From Mesobacillus jeotgali (GTDB lineage: Bacteria > Bacillota > Bacilli > Bacillales > Cytobacillaceae): 64,000 nt of DNA. The notes under the pieces are model-generated. The model did not search any database, was not told where the DNA came from, and saw only the letters and a list, made by a program, of their open reading frames with translations. The stretch spans positions 4,644,001 to 4,708,000 of the forward strand of contig NZ_CP109811.1 in the NCBI RefSeq assembly GCF_014856545.2, written 5' to 3'. Positions 19,846 to 29,900 of this stretch are shown here, piece after piece. Every line of letters begins with the position of its first letter. Position 1 is the stretch's first letter. The position numbers were made by a program, and so were the translations under genes.

Positions 19846-21165
19846 TTAGAAAAATAGCATTCCAACCGAGATGATCACCCCAGAAACAATCAGCATCAGC
19901 ACACAGTACCCCATGATGTCTTTTGCCTTGAGTCCGGCAATCGCCAGTGCAGGCAGTGCCCAGAATGGCTGAATCAGGTTGGTCCACGCGTCGCCCCAGG
20001 CAACGGCCATTGCCGTTTTCGGGATGGATACTCCCAGTGTCTGGGCTGCTTCAAGCATGACAGGTGCCTGTACCGCCCACTGTCCACCGCCAGATGGAAC
20101 GAAGAAGTTCACCACACCTGCACTCAGGAAGGTGAAGAATGGGAAAGTGAATTCATTTGAAATCGACACAAAGCCCTCTGACATGACCGCGGCCAGGCCA
20201 GATGCTGTCATCATTCCCATGATTCCTGCGTAAAAAGGGAATTGAATGATAATCCCGCTCGCTCCTTTTACCGCGTTCACGACCGCCTCAAGGAAACGCT
20301 TTGGCGTGCCATGAAACAGGATCCCAAGGAACAGGAACAGGAAGTTGACGATATCAAGATTCAGCTTAAATCCGTTTGTTGCAAAATAGTAAAATAGAAA
20401 AACAAGGCCAAGAATACCAATCAACAAAGAAATGATTTTGCTGTTTTCCAGTTTTTCAGCAGGTGTCATCGCTCCCTGCTCAATTGTTGCTGCCTGAACA
20501 TCCGCGTCAAGCAATGCAGGGTCAACTGTCACGGTAAGATCCTTACCAGGCATCATCAAGCGGTTAACCACAGGCAATACAATAAGCATAATTAAGATAA
20601 TCAGAAGATTGAAGCCGGCAAAAATGGTCTGATCTGTCGGGATAATACCAATCAAATCCTGCGAGAAGTGGCCTTCCGTCGCAATTGTCAGCGGAATTGA
20701 CCCGGAAATACCGCCATGCCAGACGATGAACCCTCCGTAAGCGCTTGCAATTAACAGCCTATAGTCTACATTTTGAACCCTTTTCGCCAACTCTTTCGCG
20801 AAAAGAGCACCAATAACCAGACCGAAGCCCCAGTTGATCAAGCTTGCAATCATCGATACGACAGTAACAATGATAATCGCCTGCCCTGGTGATTTTGCCA
20901 GCGAAGCAAGTGAGCCAAGACCCTTTTTAAAAATATGGCTGCTTGCGAGAACATGACCTGTCACAAGGACAAGCACCATCTGCATCGAGAACGTCAGCAA
21001 GCTCCAAAAGCCGCCTCCCCAGTGCTGTGCCATCTGGTACGGACCGCTGTCGGTAAAAATAAGGCCTAACCCAAATACAACAAAAGTTAAGATGATGACA
21101 AAAAGAAACGGATCAGGCAAATACCGCTGCATGATGCGGTTGAAAAAAGAAACCAATGTTTTCAT
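19846..21165 (-). CDS. short-chain fatty acid transporter (AtoE family)
   Basis: This 439-residue polytopic membrane protein has roughly 11-12 hydrophobic segments spread over its length. It has AtoE-family features such as NWGFGLVIGALFAKE, GGFIVWHGGISGSIPL and FFVPSGGGQWAVQAP. The family imports short-chain fatty acids such as acetoacetate or butyrate. In this genome such substrates would feed the mmg/icmF enzymes encoded 10-15 kb away. It appears monocistronic, with AAGGAGG upstream and its own terminator. Confidence 0.85.
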   Translation of the reverse strand: MKTLVSFFNRIMQRYLPDPFLFVIILTFVVFGLGLIFTDSGPYQMAQHWGGGFWSLLTFSMQMVLVLVTGHVLASSHIFKKGLGSLASLAKSPGQAIIIVTVVSMIASLINWGFGLVIGALFAKELAKRVQNVDYRLLIASAYGGFIVWHGGISGSIPLTIATEGHFSQDLIGIIPTDQTIFAGFNLLIILIMLIVLPVVNRLMMPGKDLTVTVDPALLDADVQAATIEQGAMTPAEKLENSKIISLLIGILGLVFLFYYFATNGFKLNLDIVNFLFLFLGILFHGTPKRFLEAVVNAVKGASGIIIQFPFYAGIMGMMTASGLAAVMSEGFVSISNEFTFPFFTFLSAGVVNFFVPSGGGQWAVQAPVMLEAAQTLGVSIPKTAMAVAWGDAWTNLIQPFWALPALAIAGLKAKDIMGYCVLMLIVSGVIISVGMLFF

Positions 21166-21280
21166 CCTTTTTACCTCCTTTTTAGTGATTACTCACATAA
21201 TCATTATATTTTCTATATTGTTCTGAATATTCCTTCTTATAAAAGTAACTATTAGTAACAGGTCATTATTTTTTCACAAA

Positions 21281-21312
21281 TAAAAACCGCTCCCTTTTAA
21301 AAAAGAGAGCGG
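21281..21312 (-). terminator. terminator after speB
   Basis: CCGCTCTC and GGGAGCGG form a stem followed by TTTTTA on the minus strand. Confidence 0.88.
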
Positions 21313-21321
21313 CTGATAAAA

Positions 21322-22194
21322 TTATTTTACAAACCCAAGCAACATTTCACGGATGATTTTGCTTGCAGTGTTTGCGGTCATTTCGGATGTATCATAGATT
21401 GGAGCGACTTCGACAAGGTCAGCTCCGACAACGTTCACACCGGAGTTTGCGATCGCATGGATTGATGCAAGCAGCTCCTTGGAAGTGATTCCGCCAGCGT
21501 CAACGGTTCCTGTCCCAGGCGCATGTGCAGGATCAAGGACGTCAATGTCGATTGTGACATATACCGGACGGCCGGCAAGTGTCGGCAATACTTCCTTTAA
21601 AGGTTCAAGAACTTCAAACTTGGAAATATGCATGCCCACTTCCTTTGCCCACTCGAATTCTTCCTTCATGCCAGAACGGATACCGAATGAGTACACATTT
21701 TTAGGGCCAATGTGCTCAGCAATCTTGCGGATCGGCGTTGAGTGCGACAATGGTTCACCTTCATAATGTTCGCGAAGATCTGTATGTGCATCAAAGTGGA
21801 TGATGGCAAGGTCTTCATACTTTTTCGCGACTGACTTCATGACCGGCCAGGACACCAGATGCTCTCCGCCCATGCCAAGCGGGAATTTCTCTTCAGCCAA
21901 AAGCTTGTCCACGTATTCCTCAATCAAATCAAGACTCTTTTGGGCATTGCCGAATGGCAGCGGAATATCTCCTGCATCGAAATAGTTCAGATCAGCCATC
22001 TCGCGGTCAAGATAAGGGCTGTACTCTTCAAGGCCGATCGATACCTCGCGAATACGAGTCGGGCCAAAGCGTGAACCAGGACGGTAGCTGACAGTCCAGT
22101 CCATAGGCATACCATAAAGGACCGCCTTGCTTTCCTGATAGTTTGAATGGCTGCCGATAAAAACATTGCCAGAATAGGCTTCATCAAAACGCAT
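21322..22194 (-). CDS. speB: agmatinase
   Basis: The enzyme hydrolyses agmatine to putrescine and urea. The 290-residue ureohydrolase has all manganese ligand motifs: GGEHLVSWP (His112), HFDAHTDL (Asp135, His137, Asp139) and VTIDIDVLDPAHAPG (Asp216, Asp218). The ATG at 22194 (MRFDEAYSG) is chosen over the in-frame TTG at 22212 because AGAGGTG lies 6 bases upstream and the length equals B. subtilis SpeB. It follows speE on the same strand, giving a polyamine operon. Confidence 0.95.
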   Translation of the reverse strand: MRFDEAYSGNVFIGSHSNYQESKAVLYGMPMDWTVSYRPGSRFGPTRIREVSIGLEEYSPYLDREMADLNYFDAGDIPLPFGNAQKSLDLIEEYVDKLLAEEKFPLGMGGEHLVSWPVMKSVAKKYEDLAIIHFDAHTDLREHYEGEPLSHSTPIRKIAEHIGPKNVYSFGIRSGMKEEFEWAKEVGMHISKFEVLEPLKEVLPTLAGRPVYVTIDIDVLDPAHAPGTGTVDAGGITSKELLASIHAIANSGVNVVGADLVEVAPIYDTSEMTANTASKIIREMLLGFVK

Positions 22195-22332
22195 ATCAAG
22201 CACCTCTTTCAAAAAATGTTTTATTACGAATTCAAAAAGTTCAATATCAATTCGATAAATGTCTAGCTTTTCACAATAAAATGGCCCCCGGATTTACCGG
22301 GAAGCCGTATTGAATATTTGAGCTAGAATTAA

Positions 22333-23160
22333 TTATTTTACAAGGTCGCCAACGAATTTAGGCAATACGAAAGCGGCTTTGTGAAGTTCTTTCGTGTAGT
22401 ACTTTGTTTCGATGTCGTGGAAGCGGTCTTCGCTCACTTCAAGCGGGTCATGCTTCTTTGATCCAAGTGTGAATGCCCACATTCCGCTTGGGTATGTTGG
22501 GATATTCGCGATGTAAAGGCGTGTGATCGGGAAGATTTCCTTCACATCCTTTTGGACATTGCGGATAAGGTCAGCCTTGAACCATGGGTTGTCAGACTGT
22601 GCAACGAAAATTCCATCTTCCTTCAATGCTTTTGAAATTCCAGCGTAGAACCCTTTTGTGAACAGGTTTACTGCCGGTCCGACTGGTTCAGTAGAGTCAA
22701 CCATGATGACATCGTACTGGTTGTCGCTTTCGGCGATATGCATGAAGCCGTCGCCAACCTGGACATCAACGCGCGGATCATCAAGCTTGCCTGCGATTTC
22801 AGGCAAGTATTTTTTAGAGTACTCGATTACCTTTCCATCGATATCAACAAGAGTCGCTTTTTTCACGCTAGGGTGCTTTAGCACTTCACGGATTACGCCG
22901 CCATCGCCGCCGCCTACTACTAGTACATGCTCAGGGTTTGGGTGAGTGAATAATGGAATATGCGCAACCATTTCGTGGTAAACGAACTCATCTTTAACAG
23001 AAGTCATGACCATGTCATCAAGAAGAAGCATATTGCCCCACTCTTCTGTTTCCACCATATCAAGCTTCTGGAATTCTGTCTGTTCTGTATGTAACGTCTT
23101 GTTCACTTTCATTGTGATACCAAAGTTCTCTGTCTGTTTTTCTGTAAACCAAAGACCCAT
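22333..23160 (-). CDS. speE: spermidine synthase
   Basis: This enzyme transfers an aminopropyl group from decarboxylated S-adenosylmethionine to putrescine. The 275 residues have the nucleotide motif [12 protein letters not shown] (about residues 81-92), [13 protein letters not shown] and the catalytic [11 protein letters not shown]. The sequence is very close to B. subtilis SpeE. It precedes speB by 138 bp; the gap holds a small GC hairpin (around 22285-22302) that may be a weak terminator. Confidence 0.96.
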   Translation of the reverse strand: MGLWFTEKQTENFGITMKVNKTLHTEQTEFQKLDMVETEEWGNMLLLDDMVMTSVKDEFVYHEMVAHIPLFTHPNPEHVLVVGGGDGGVIREVLKHPSVKKATLVDIDGKVIEYSKKYLPEIAGKLDDPRVDVQVGDGFMHIAESDNQYDVIMVDSTEPVGPAVNLFTKGFYAGISKALKEDGIFVAQSDNPWFKADLIRNVQKDVKEIFPITRLYIANIPTYPSGMWAFTLGSKKHDPLEVSEDRFHDIETKYYTKELHKAAFVLPKFVGDLVK

Positions 23161-23431
23161 TTTTCTTCCTTCCTTTCGGCAAAAAAATTTCCGTTATGAT
23201 GCGGCGAATTTCAGGTGATGGACTGCTGAACTGTCCAATTTTATATTGTGCAAGCATGACGCTTTCATATTATTTTTTATGTTTCCCCAACATCACAAAT
23301 ACAAACATCAGAAAAAGTATAGTTGAATCTAGCAAAAATGCAAGCAAAATTTAATTAACTTTGATTCTATGTTTAAAACCTGTTGTTTTTTTTCATACTG
23401 ATATTATCTATCTTTTTGAGGGGGAAGCAGT

Positions 23432-25495
23432 ATGGAGCTGATGACAGACCAGCGGTTTCGCAAGACAATTAAATATTTGCGTGCTTTGATCTTTTTCGGG
23501 CTTGCGGGGCTTGCACTGGCGACAATCCTCTATTTTTCGCTGATTGGCTACGCGAAGCTTCAGGGACCGCCTCCCCTGGCTGTACCGCAATCAACTTTGT
23601 TTTTTTCAGATGATGGAACGGTGATTGGCGAAAGCCACTCCGGCCAGAAGCGCTATTGGGTGGCGCTCAAGGATATCTCGCCTCATTTGATTAATGCAAC
23701 GGTTTCTATAGAGGATAAAACCTTTTTTACCCATAATGGGTTTGATTATAAGCGGATTGCCGGTGCTGCGCTTGCTGACATAAAGGCAATGGCCAAGGTC
23801 CAGGGTGCGAGCACGATTACCCAGCAGTATGCAAGGAACCTCTACCTTGAACATGACAAGACGTGGAAGCGGAAAGCGACAGAAGCGCTATATACTTTGC
23901 GGCTGGAGATGAATTATTCCAAGGACGAGATCCTGGAAGGCTATTTGAATACGATTTATTATGGCAATGGTGCGTACGGGGTCCAGGCAGCGAGCCGTTA
24001 TTATTTTGGCAAGGACGCGAAGGACTTATCCCTGGCGGAAGCTTCCATGCTTGCGGGAATTCCGAAAGGCCCGAGCATTTACTCTCCTTTCGCTTCTATG
24101 GAAAAAGCAAAGCAGCGTCAGCGGACCATTTTAAGTACGATGAAGGCAAACGGTTATATCACCGAACTTGCCGCTCAAAAAGCGAGCATTGAAAAACTGA
24201 AGCTTGTCGGAGAGCACCAGCATTCCCGGATTGGAGCGGCGCCATACTTCCAGGATGCTGTCCAGAATGCGCTAAAGAATTCATTAAATTTTGATGACCG
24301 GACCATTTCGCTCGGCGGATTGAGGGTCTATACGACACTTAATCTTGATCAGCAGGAAATTGCGGAAAAGTCGATGGATAAAATGATTGCTTCCGATTCG
24401 GAAATCCAGGCCGGCTTTGTGGCTATGAATCCGAAAAATGGACATGTGGTTGCGCTTGTCGGCGGCAGGAATTATGAAGACAGCCCGTTCAACCGTGCTG
24501 TACAGGCTGTCAGACAGCCGGGATCGACCATGAAGCCGATTCTGTACTATGCGGCACTTGAAAATGGCTTCACTCCATCTTCCACAATGAAAAGCCAGCT
24601 GACGACGTTCATGTTCGATGATGGACGCTCAGAGTATACGCCGCACAATTTTAACAATAAATATGCCGAGGATGATATTACGATGGCTCAGGCTTTGGCA
24701 TTGTCGGATAATGTATACGCCGTGAAAACCCACCTGTTCCTGGGAGAGGAAACTCTCGTTGAAACAGCGAAGCGTTTTGGCATCAAGACGGACATGGACA
24801 AGGTTCCATCACTTGCCCTCGGCACATCCGGTGTAAGGGTGATTGATATGGCCAACGCCTACAGTATTCTGGCGAACGGCGGCAAGAAAGTGGAACCCGT
24901 GCTGATCAAGAAGGTCGAAAACCATAAAGGCGAAGTGATTTACGAGTACAAGACTGAGAGAGAAGAGGTTTTGAAGCCCGAACTTGCCTCGGTGATGACC
25001 CATATGCTGACAGGCATTTTTGATAAAAAATTGAATGGCTATTCTTCCGTAACAGGAAGCACGCTGATTAAAAAGATGACAAGACCGTACGCAGCCAAGT
25101 CTGGAACGACGGAAACAGACAGCTGGATGATTGGCTATACCCCTCAGCTCGTTTCCGCCATATGGACAGGTTACGATAAAGGAAAGCCAATTGAGCTGAC
25201 AGTGGAGAAATCCTATGCGAAGAATATCTGGATGGATTTTATGGAAAAAGCATTGGATAATGAGCCTGCGAAAAAATTCAAGGCAGCAAAAGGGACTGTA
25301 GCCGTCTATGTTGATCCAGCAAATGGCATGCTCGCCTCTGATGGATGCCCTGTAAAAAGGCTGACATTATTTGCTGCAGGAACAGAACCTACTGAATACT
25401 GTACAGACCATTTGGACCACGAGGAACACAAGGAAGAAAAACCTGAGCCAGATAAGGAAAAGAAACCATGGTACAAAAGGATTTTCGGACTATAG
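23432..25495 (+). CDS. pbpG: class A penicillin-binding protein PBP2d
   Basis: A bifunctional peptidoglycan synthase of 687 residues. It has a short cytoplasmic N-terminus and a signal-anchor helix (about 17-40), then a GT51 glycosyltransferase with catalytic Glu in VSIEDKTFF (Glu94). The transpeptidase motifs are GSTMK (Ser365), SDN (425-427) and KSGT (556-559). The C-terminal tail is rich in Lys, Glu and Pro. In B. subtilis pbpG (ywhE) is expressed in the forespore and helps start spore peptidoglycan synthesis; the same location after speE supports orthology. Confidence 0.9.
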   Translation: MELMTDQRFRKTIKYLRALIFFGLAGLALATILYFSLIGYAKLQGPPPLAVPQSTLFFSDDGTVIGESHSGQKRYWVALKDISPHLINATVSIEDKTFFTHNGFDYKRIAGAALADIKAMAKVQGASTITQQYARNLYLEHDKTWKRKATEALYTLRLEMNYSKDEILEGYLNTIYYGNGAYGVQAASRYYFGKDAKDLSLAEASMLAGIPKGPSIYSPFASMEKAKQRQRTILSTMKANGYITELAAQKASIEKLKLVGEHQHSRIGAAPYFQDAVQNALKNSLNFDDRTISLGGLRVYTTLNLDQQEIAEKSMDKMIASDSEIQAGFVAMNPKNGHVVALVGGRNYEDSPFNRAVQAVRQPGSTMKPILYYAALENGFTPSSTMKSQLTTFMFDDGRSEYTPHNFNNKYAEDDITMAQALALSDNVYAVKTHLFLGEETLVETAKRFGIKTDMDKVPSLALGTSGVRVIDMANAYSILANGGKKVEPVLIKKVENHKGEVIYEYKTEREEVLKPELASVMTHMLTGIFDKKLNGYSSVTGSTLIKKMTRPYAAKSGTTETDSWMIGYTPQLVSAIWTGYDKGKPIELTVEKSYAKNIWMDFMEKALDNEPAKKFKAAKGTVAVYVDPANGMLASDGCPVKRLTLFAAGTEPTEYCTDHLDHEEHKEEKPEPDKEKKPWYKRIFGL

Positions 25496-25573
25496 AGGAG
25501 CCTTCTATAACATAATGTGTCAACAACAATTATCTCACTATAATAAGGGAAACCTTAGCGTCAAGGCCAAAAG

Positions 25574-25606
25574 AAAAACCCCGGAAGCAAGCCTCCGGGG
25601 TTTTTC
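25574..25606. terminator. bidirectional terminator after pbpG
   Basis: AAAAACCCCGGA pairs with TCCGGGGTTTTT around an 8-base loop, giving A/T runs on both sides. Confidence 0.93.
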
Positions 25607-25739
25607 TCGTCCTAGCATAAAATGTGTTTTACGCTGTTATCAGTTTACTTTTTTTATTGCATTTGAGCAAGCCAGATATTGTCACTTGCTAAGAAGTGTC
25701 ACAATTTAGACAAATTATTAGGAAAATAATCCAAATATA

Positions 25740-26255
25740 TTAATTGGCCAGTAAGTCGTTTTTCAGCTTATCTTCAGACCGTTCCCACATTCCTGAATCA
25801 TGTTTTTTCAGGAAATCAGCAAGGATCTGTTTGGATTTTTCATCCATATGATCCACGATGATATGGCGCTTGATCGACTTATCAAGACGGTTCACATGCT
25901 CCGGCAGCGACTTATAGCCCCGGCGGATTTCACGGTTGACGGTCATTTCGCAGGCAGTGACACCAGCGTAATAAGGCCCCTCTTCCTTCCTGTCAATTGT
26001 CACCCAGACAACCCAGTAAGGCTTTGCATCAGGCACTTCATTTCGGTCAGGAAGAAACTTAATTCCTTTCTCGACATCACTCCGCGCATGCATTGCACCC
26101 ACTTCTACAGCTGCCTCTCCTGCATCGACATCAATGATGACTGGCGAAACATTATCAAGTGTGAGAACACCTTTCCCAAAACCCTTATGGCCATCCATCG
26201 GGTCATTTTTAATGATATTGAAGCCAATATTCTTCTTGCCCTTTTTTTCTTCCAT
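25740..26255 (-). CDS. ywhD: YwhD family protein
   Basis: A 171-residue soluble protein matching B. subtilis YwhD in size, position and sequence character (GFGKGVLTLDNVSPVIID, CEMTVNREIRRGYKSLPEHV). Its biochemical function is unknown. It lies directly downstream of the M50 protease gene ywhC on the same strand. Confidence 0.85.
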   Translation of the reverse strand: MEEKKGKKNIGFNIIKNDPMDGHKGFGKGVLTLDNVSPVIIDVDAGEAAVEVGAMHARSDVEKGIKFLPDRNEVPDAKPYWVVWVTIDRKEEGPYYAGVTACEMTVNREIRRGYKSLPEHVNRLDKSIKRHIIVDHMDEKSKQILADFLKKHDSGMWERSEDKLKNDLLAN

Positions 26256-26278
26256 GTTGGAAACCTCCTTAAAATATA

Positions 26279-26917
26279 TCAGAAAAATAGATTGTATATT
26301 CCATCCGTCACAGCCGGAATTAAATAGTAGAAAATCGGCTGAATTGTATATTGATCGAGCGGCGTGATGACCAGGATCAAGAAAATGATCGAGCCGTACG
26401 CTTCATACTGGGTCATTTTTGCCCTGATATCCGCTGGTGCCAGATCCTCGATGATCCGGTAGCCATCAAGCGGCGGAAACGGCAATAAATTGAAGACGAA
26501 AAGCATCGCATTCAGCCCGATGAAGATATTGAGGAAAGTCAGGAAAAATTCCGGAACCCCAGGTGCCAGTCCAAGCATGACAAATATGTACCAGATGGCA
26601 AATGCCAGGAAGACCAGAATAAGATTGCTTACTGGCCCGGCAACAGACACAAGCACTCCGGCCAGCTTCGGATTTTTGAACATGAAACGATTGACCGGAA
26701 CCGGTCTTGCCCAGCCGAATCCAGCGATGAAAATTAAGATAGTCCCAAGCGGGTCCAAGTGCTTGATTGGATTCAGCGTCAGCCGCCCCTGTCTCTGGGC
26801 AGTCGGGTCGCCAAACTTATACGCCACCCAGGCATGCGCGAACTCATGGACCGCAAAAGCGATCATCAGCGCCGCTGCTACAAACGGAATTTCCTCTAAC
26901 GAATAGGGTAAGCTCAC
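26279..26917 (-). CDS. ywhC: site-2 protease-like M50 family membrane metallopeptidase
   Basis: This 212-residue integral membrane protein has the zinc motif VHEFAHAW (residues 23-30) in the first helix and the second metal-ligand motif NLLPFPPLDGYRI, both typical of rhomboid-unrelated S2P/M50 proteases without a PDZ domain. B. subtilis YwhC is the syntenic counterpart. The substrate is unknown. Confidence 0.9.
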   Translation of the reverse strand: MSLPYSLEEIPFVAAALMIAFAVHEFAHAWVAYKFGDPTAQRQGRLTLNPIKHLDPLGTILIFIAGFGWARPVPVNRFMFKNPKLAGVLVSVAGPVSNLILVFLAFAIWYIFVMLGLAPGVPEFFLTFLNIFIGLNAMLFVFNLLPFPPLDGYRIIEDLAPADIRAKMTQYEAYGSIIFLILVITPLDQYTIQPIFYYLIPAVTDGIYNLFF

Positions 26918-27067
26918 ATTCCATTCCCCTTTTTAATCTTTTCCTTAAAGTATAACTCATTCTGGTTTGAATGTGAAAAAGACAATCTCTCACCGGACTT
27001 GCGAATTTCCGCGAATTATGAAAAACTCAATTTAGAATCTATCAACCATTTCAAGGAGGCAATACAT

Positions 27068-27253
27068 ATGCCATACGTAACAGTTAAAATGATTGAAGGC
27101 CGCACAGAGGACCAAAAGAAGGCACTAGTTGAAAAAGTAACCGATGCTGTCAGCGAAACAACAGGCGCGCCAAAAGAGAAAGTCGTCGTGTTCATCGAGG
27201 AAATGTCAAAGAACCACTATGCTGTCGCAGGCAAGCGATTGAGTGACGAATAG
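27068..27253 (+). CDS. ywhB: 4-oxalocrotonate tautomerase family protein
   Basis: A 61-residue tautomerase whose Met is removed to expose the catalytic Pro (PYVTVKMIEGRT). It contains the conserved FIEEM segment and ends KRLSDE. B. subtilis YwhB is the syntenic homologue; the physiological substrate is unknown. The start is set by AAGGAGG 8 bases upstream of the ATG at 27068. Confidence 0.92.
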   Translation: MPYVTVKMIEGRTEDQKKALVEKVTDAVSETTGAPKEKVVVFIEEMSKNHYAVAGKRLSDE

Positions 27254-27262
27254 AATGGATTT

Positions 27263-27288
27263 AAAGCTCAGAGGATTCTGGGCTTTTT
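27263..27288 (+). terminator. terminator after ywhB
   Basis: AGCTCAG pairs with CTGGGCT (one G-U pair), followed by TTTTT. Confidence 0.75.
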
Positions 27289-27292
27289 GCTT

Positions 27293-27709
27293 TCTTGTGA
27301 CCGTGATCCGCGATTTTCCCTTTTCACGGGCACAAGATTCCCTTTCTTGTGACCGTGATACGCGGTTTTCCCTTTTCACGGGCACATGTTTCCCTTTCTT
27401 GTGACCGTGATCCGCGGTTTTTTCTTTTCACGGGCACATGTTTCCCTTTCTTGTGACCGTGAATCACGGTTTTCCCTTTTCACGGGCACAAGATTTCCTT
27501 TCTTGTGACCGTGAATCACGGTTTTCCCTTTTCACGGGCACATGTTTCCCTTTCTTGTGACCGTGATACGCGGTTTTCCCTTTTCACGGGCACATGTTTC
27601 CCTTTCTTGTGACCGTGAATCACGGTTTTCCCTTTTCACGGTCACAAGATTTCCTTTCTTGTGACCGTGAACCATGTTTTCCTCTTTTCACGGGCACAAA
27701 CTGTATACT
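27293..27709. repeat. array B: exact 52-bp-period intergenic tandem repeat, 8 units
   Basis: CTTGTGACCGTGA begins at 27294, 27346, 27398, 27450, 27502, 27554, 27606 and 27658, an invariant 52-bp step. Within each unit GTGACCGTGA and TCACGGGCAC form an inverted repeat spanning 37 bp, with one mismatch; in unit 7 the right arm is TCACGGTCAC and pairing is perfect. Several units also contain the small palindrome CCGTGAATCACGG. The array lies between converging ywhB and ywgA, flanked by both genes' terminators. Confidence 0.96.
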
Positions 27710-27741
27710 GCCTAACTAACCCCATCTTCCACATAACAAAA

Positions 27742-27781
27742 AATCGAGCACAAAACCGTCTATTAGGTCCCATACTCGATT
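27742..27781 (-). terminator. terminator after ywgA
   Basis: AATCGAG and CTCGATT arms, followed on the minus strand by TTTTTTG. Confidence 0.7.
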
Positions 27782-27797
27782 CATAATAAAAATCCTC

Positions 27798-28313
27798 TTA
27801 TGCCAACAATTGCCTGGACTTATTTTTCAAACTCGCAATATACGCGTAAGCTTCGTCGATTTCTTCGTCGGTGTATTTCTGGCTCTTTTTCACGGTCTGG
27901 ATTTTTTCCCGGACCTCGGCTTCTGGTAAGTTATCAAAATACAAAACAGTTGAAACGAGTTCAAGGAATCTTGCATTCTGGTCGTTGATATCGGTCAAGC
28001 AGTCACCAAGGCATGGCATCTCGACGCTGTTCTCTCCGAGGAATTCCTGGCCTGCTTCGGTCAAGGTATAGCGGTACTGGTAATAGCCGCCCTTCTTTTC
28101 TTTCACTTCGTCCAAAAAGCCCATGTTGCAAAGCTCTTCCACTCGCAATGTCAGTTCTTCTGAATATGGTCCGTAAAAATGGAACTGGAATCGTTCCTGG
28201 AAAGGAAACTCCATCTTTTTTGCGATATAGATCATTTTCTGCAGCTTTTTTCTGCCGATGACCTCTCCGGAAACTGAAATGGCATGTATGATTTTAGCGT
28301 GGTCTTTTAACAA
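27798..28313 (-). CDS. ywgA: YwgA family protein
   Basis: A 171-residue protein resembling B. subtilis YwgA, of unknown function. The N-terminal half (KKLQKMIYIAKKM, FHFYGPYSEELTLRVEEL, YRYTLTEAGQEFL) looks like a winged-helix domain of the kind found in Panacea/SocA-like proteins. It lies 18 bp after ywfO and is probably co-transcribed with it. Confidence 0.8.
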   Translation of the reverse strand: MLKDHAKIIHAISVSGEVIGRKKLQKMIYIAKKMEFPFQERFQFHFYGPYSEELTLRVEELCNMGFLDEVKEKKGGYYQYRYTLTEAGQEFLGENSVEMPCLGDCLTDINDQNARFLELVSTVLYFDNLPEAEVREKIQTVKKSQKYTDEEIDEAYAYIASLKNKSRQLLA

Positions 28314-28331
28314 AACGCGTCAACTCCTGTA

Positions 28332-29648
28332 TCAAATGGTCCCATTGTCTAAGTTCAGCTCAAGAATCTGTGCAATCTTTTCAATCTCAGGGCGTGCCTT
28401 CTCCTTTTCCAGGAAATCGGAAGGATAATATAGTTTATGGTCTGTTCGCCTTTTACCAGATATGGCATCGACAATCTCAGACTCGCGCGACAGCTCACGG
28501 ATTTCCCCGTTCTTCTTCAGCAAATGGATCGGAAGCCGTTCTTCCTCTTCACCCGGACGGTAAAAATCATAAGGCAGGTCTGATGATGAGTCGACAACCA
28601 GGTAATATTCTGGATCTAATCCCGCCTGCTCGAATAACACAGAAAGCTGAGCCAGCTTCTTGTATTCTTTGGCCGGGTCGAACTCGACGTATTTAAAGAG
28701 ATTACGGTTATTGAAGCGGCGGCACAAATCGCTCAGGATTGCGTCCTCTTCTTCCTCCCAAATCTGGAAATAGTAGAGGAATACGGCTTCATCCAATTTT
28801 AAATAGTCTTGCAGTGTCATACGATCCTCAAAGATTGAGTAAAAATGGTGCGGTTTATGTTTAAAAGTGTAGTTTTGCTCATGAAGGTGTTTGGCACGGT
28901 GCAGGATTTTCGTCAGGATGACCTCGGCACTTCTTGTCACTGGATGGAAATAAACCTGCCAGTACATCTGGTAGCGGCTCATTATGTAGTCCTCGACAGC
29001 ATGCATCCCGCTCTGCTTAATGACGACCTGGTCCTCACGCGGGCGCATGACGCGCAAAATCCGTTCCATATCAAAATGTCCGTAGCTGACTCCGGTAAAA
29101 TAGGCATCCCTTTGCAGGTAATCCATCCTGTCAGCGTCTATCTGGCTCGAAATAAGGCTGATGACAAGCTTGTTTTCATACGTTTTTTCAATAACCTCAG
29201 CGACCTTTTTCGGGAAGTCCGGCGCCACTCTTGTCAGCACCTGATTCACTTCGGTATCGCCAAGAATGATTTCCCTTGTAAAATCCTCATGGTCCAGATC
29301 GAATACCTTCTCGAATGAATGCGAGAACGGCCCATGGCCAAGATCGTGGAGCAGGGCTGCACATAGTGAGAGCAGTCTCTCTCCTTCGTTCCATTCCGGA
29401 CGGGAAGCAAACGCATTGTCCACAATCCGGCGCGTAATTTCATAGACGCCCAGTGAATGATTGAAGCGGCTGTGTTCAGCTCCGTGGAAGGTCAGGTACG
29501 TTGTGCCGAGCTGCTTGATCCTTCTCAGACGTTGGAACTCCTTCGTCCCGATCAAATCCCAGATCACCCGGTCACGGACATGGACATAGCGGTGTACTGG
29601 ATCTTTGAATACTTTTTCTTCAAGTAATTTTTCTTCCGAATATCCCAT
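28332..29648 (-). CDS. ywfO: HD-domain phosphohydrolase (YwfO, dGTPase-like)
   Basis: This 438-residue HD-superfamily hydrolase has the metal ligands in RFNHSLGVYEI (His64) and ALLHDLGHGPFSHSFE (His101-Asp102), plus a further Asp in SSQIDADRMDYLQRD. It resembles dNTP triphosphohydrolases, and the B. subtilis counterpart is YwfO. Activity on dNTPs or other nucleotides is inferred from the family. Confidence 0.88.
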   Translation of the reverse strand: MGYSEEKLLEEKVFKDPVHRYVHVRDRVIWDLIGTKEFQRLRRIKQLGTTYLTFHGAEHSRFNHSLGVYEITRRIVDNAFASRPEWNEGERLLSLCAALLHDLGHGPFSHSFEKVFDLDHEDFTREIILGDTEVNQVLTRVAPDFPKKVAEVIEKTYENKLVISLISSQIDADRMDYLQRDAYFTGVSYGHFDMERILRVMRPREDQVVIKQSGMHAVEDYIMSRYQMYWQVYFHPVTRSAEVILTKILHRAKHLHEQNYTFKHKPHHFYSIFEDRMTLQDYLKLDEAVFLYYFQIWEEEEDAILSDLCRRFNNRNLFKYVEFDPAKEYKKLAQLSVLFEQAGLDPEYYLVVDSSSDLPYDFYRPGEEEERLPIHLLKKNGEIRELSRESEIVDAISGKRRTDHKLYYPSDFLEKEKARPEIEKIAQILELNLDNGTI

Positions 29649-29819
29649 CGTTCTCCTTCTTCCTGATTAGCTTGTTTTTATTATAGCCTGTTTCGTTCGT
29701 CAATTCATCTCGATTTTCTGCAAATTTTTACAAAAATTGCATGTCTGATTGTCTTACTACCTTTAATTCCAACATTCATGGATTTATAAACAAGATTGTA
29801 GTTTGCAAGTTTCCCTGGA

Positions 29820-29862
29820 AAAAAAATCACCTCTAAACGGTTGTTTAAAGGTGTGATTTATT
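29820..29862 (-). terminator. terminator after the DUF1450 gene
   Basis: AAATCAC...GTGATTT arms with internal TAAAC/GTTTA pairing, followed on the minus strand by eight T. Confidence 0.75.
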
Positions 29863-29900
29863 TAGGCTTTTCGGAAGCCGTTATATGAAAGATATAAAAA

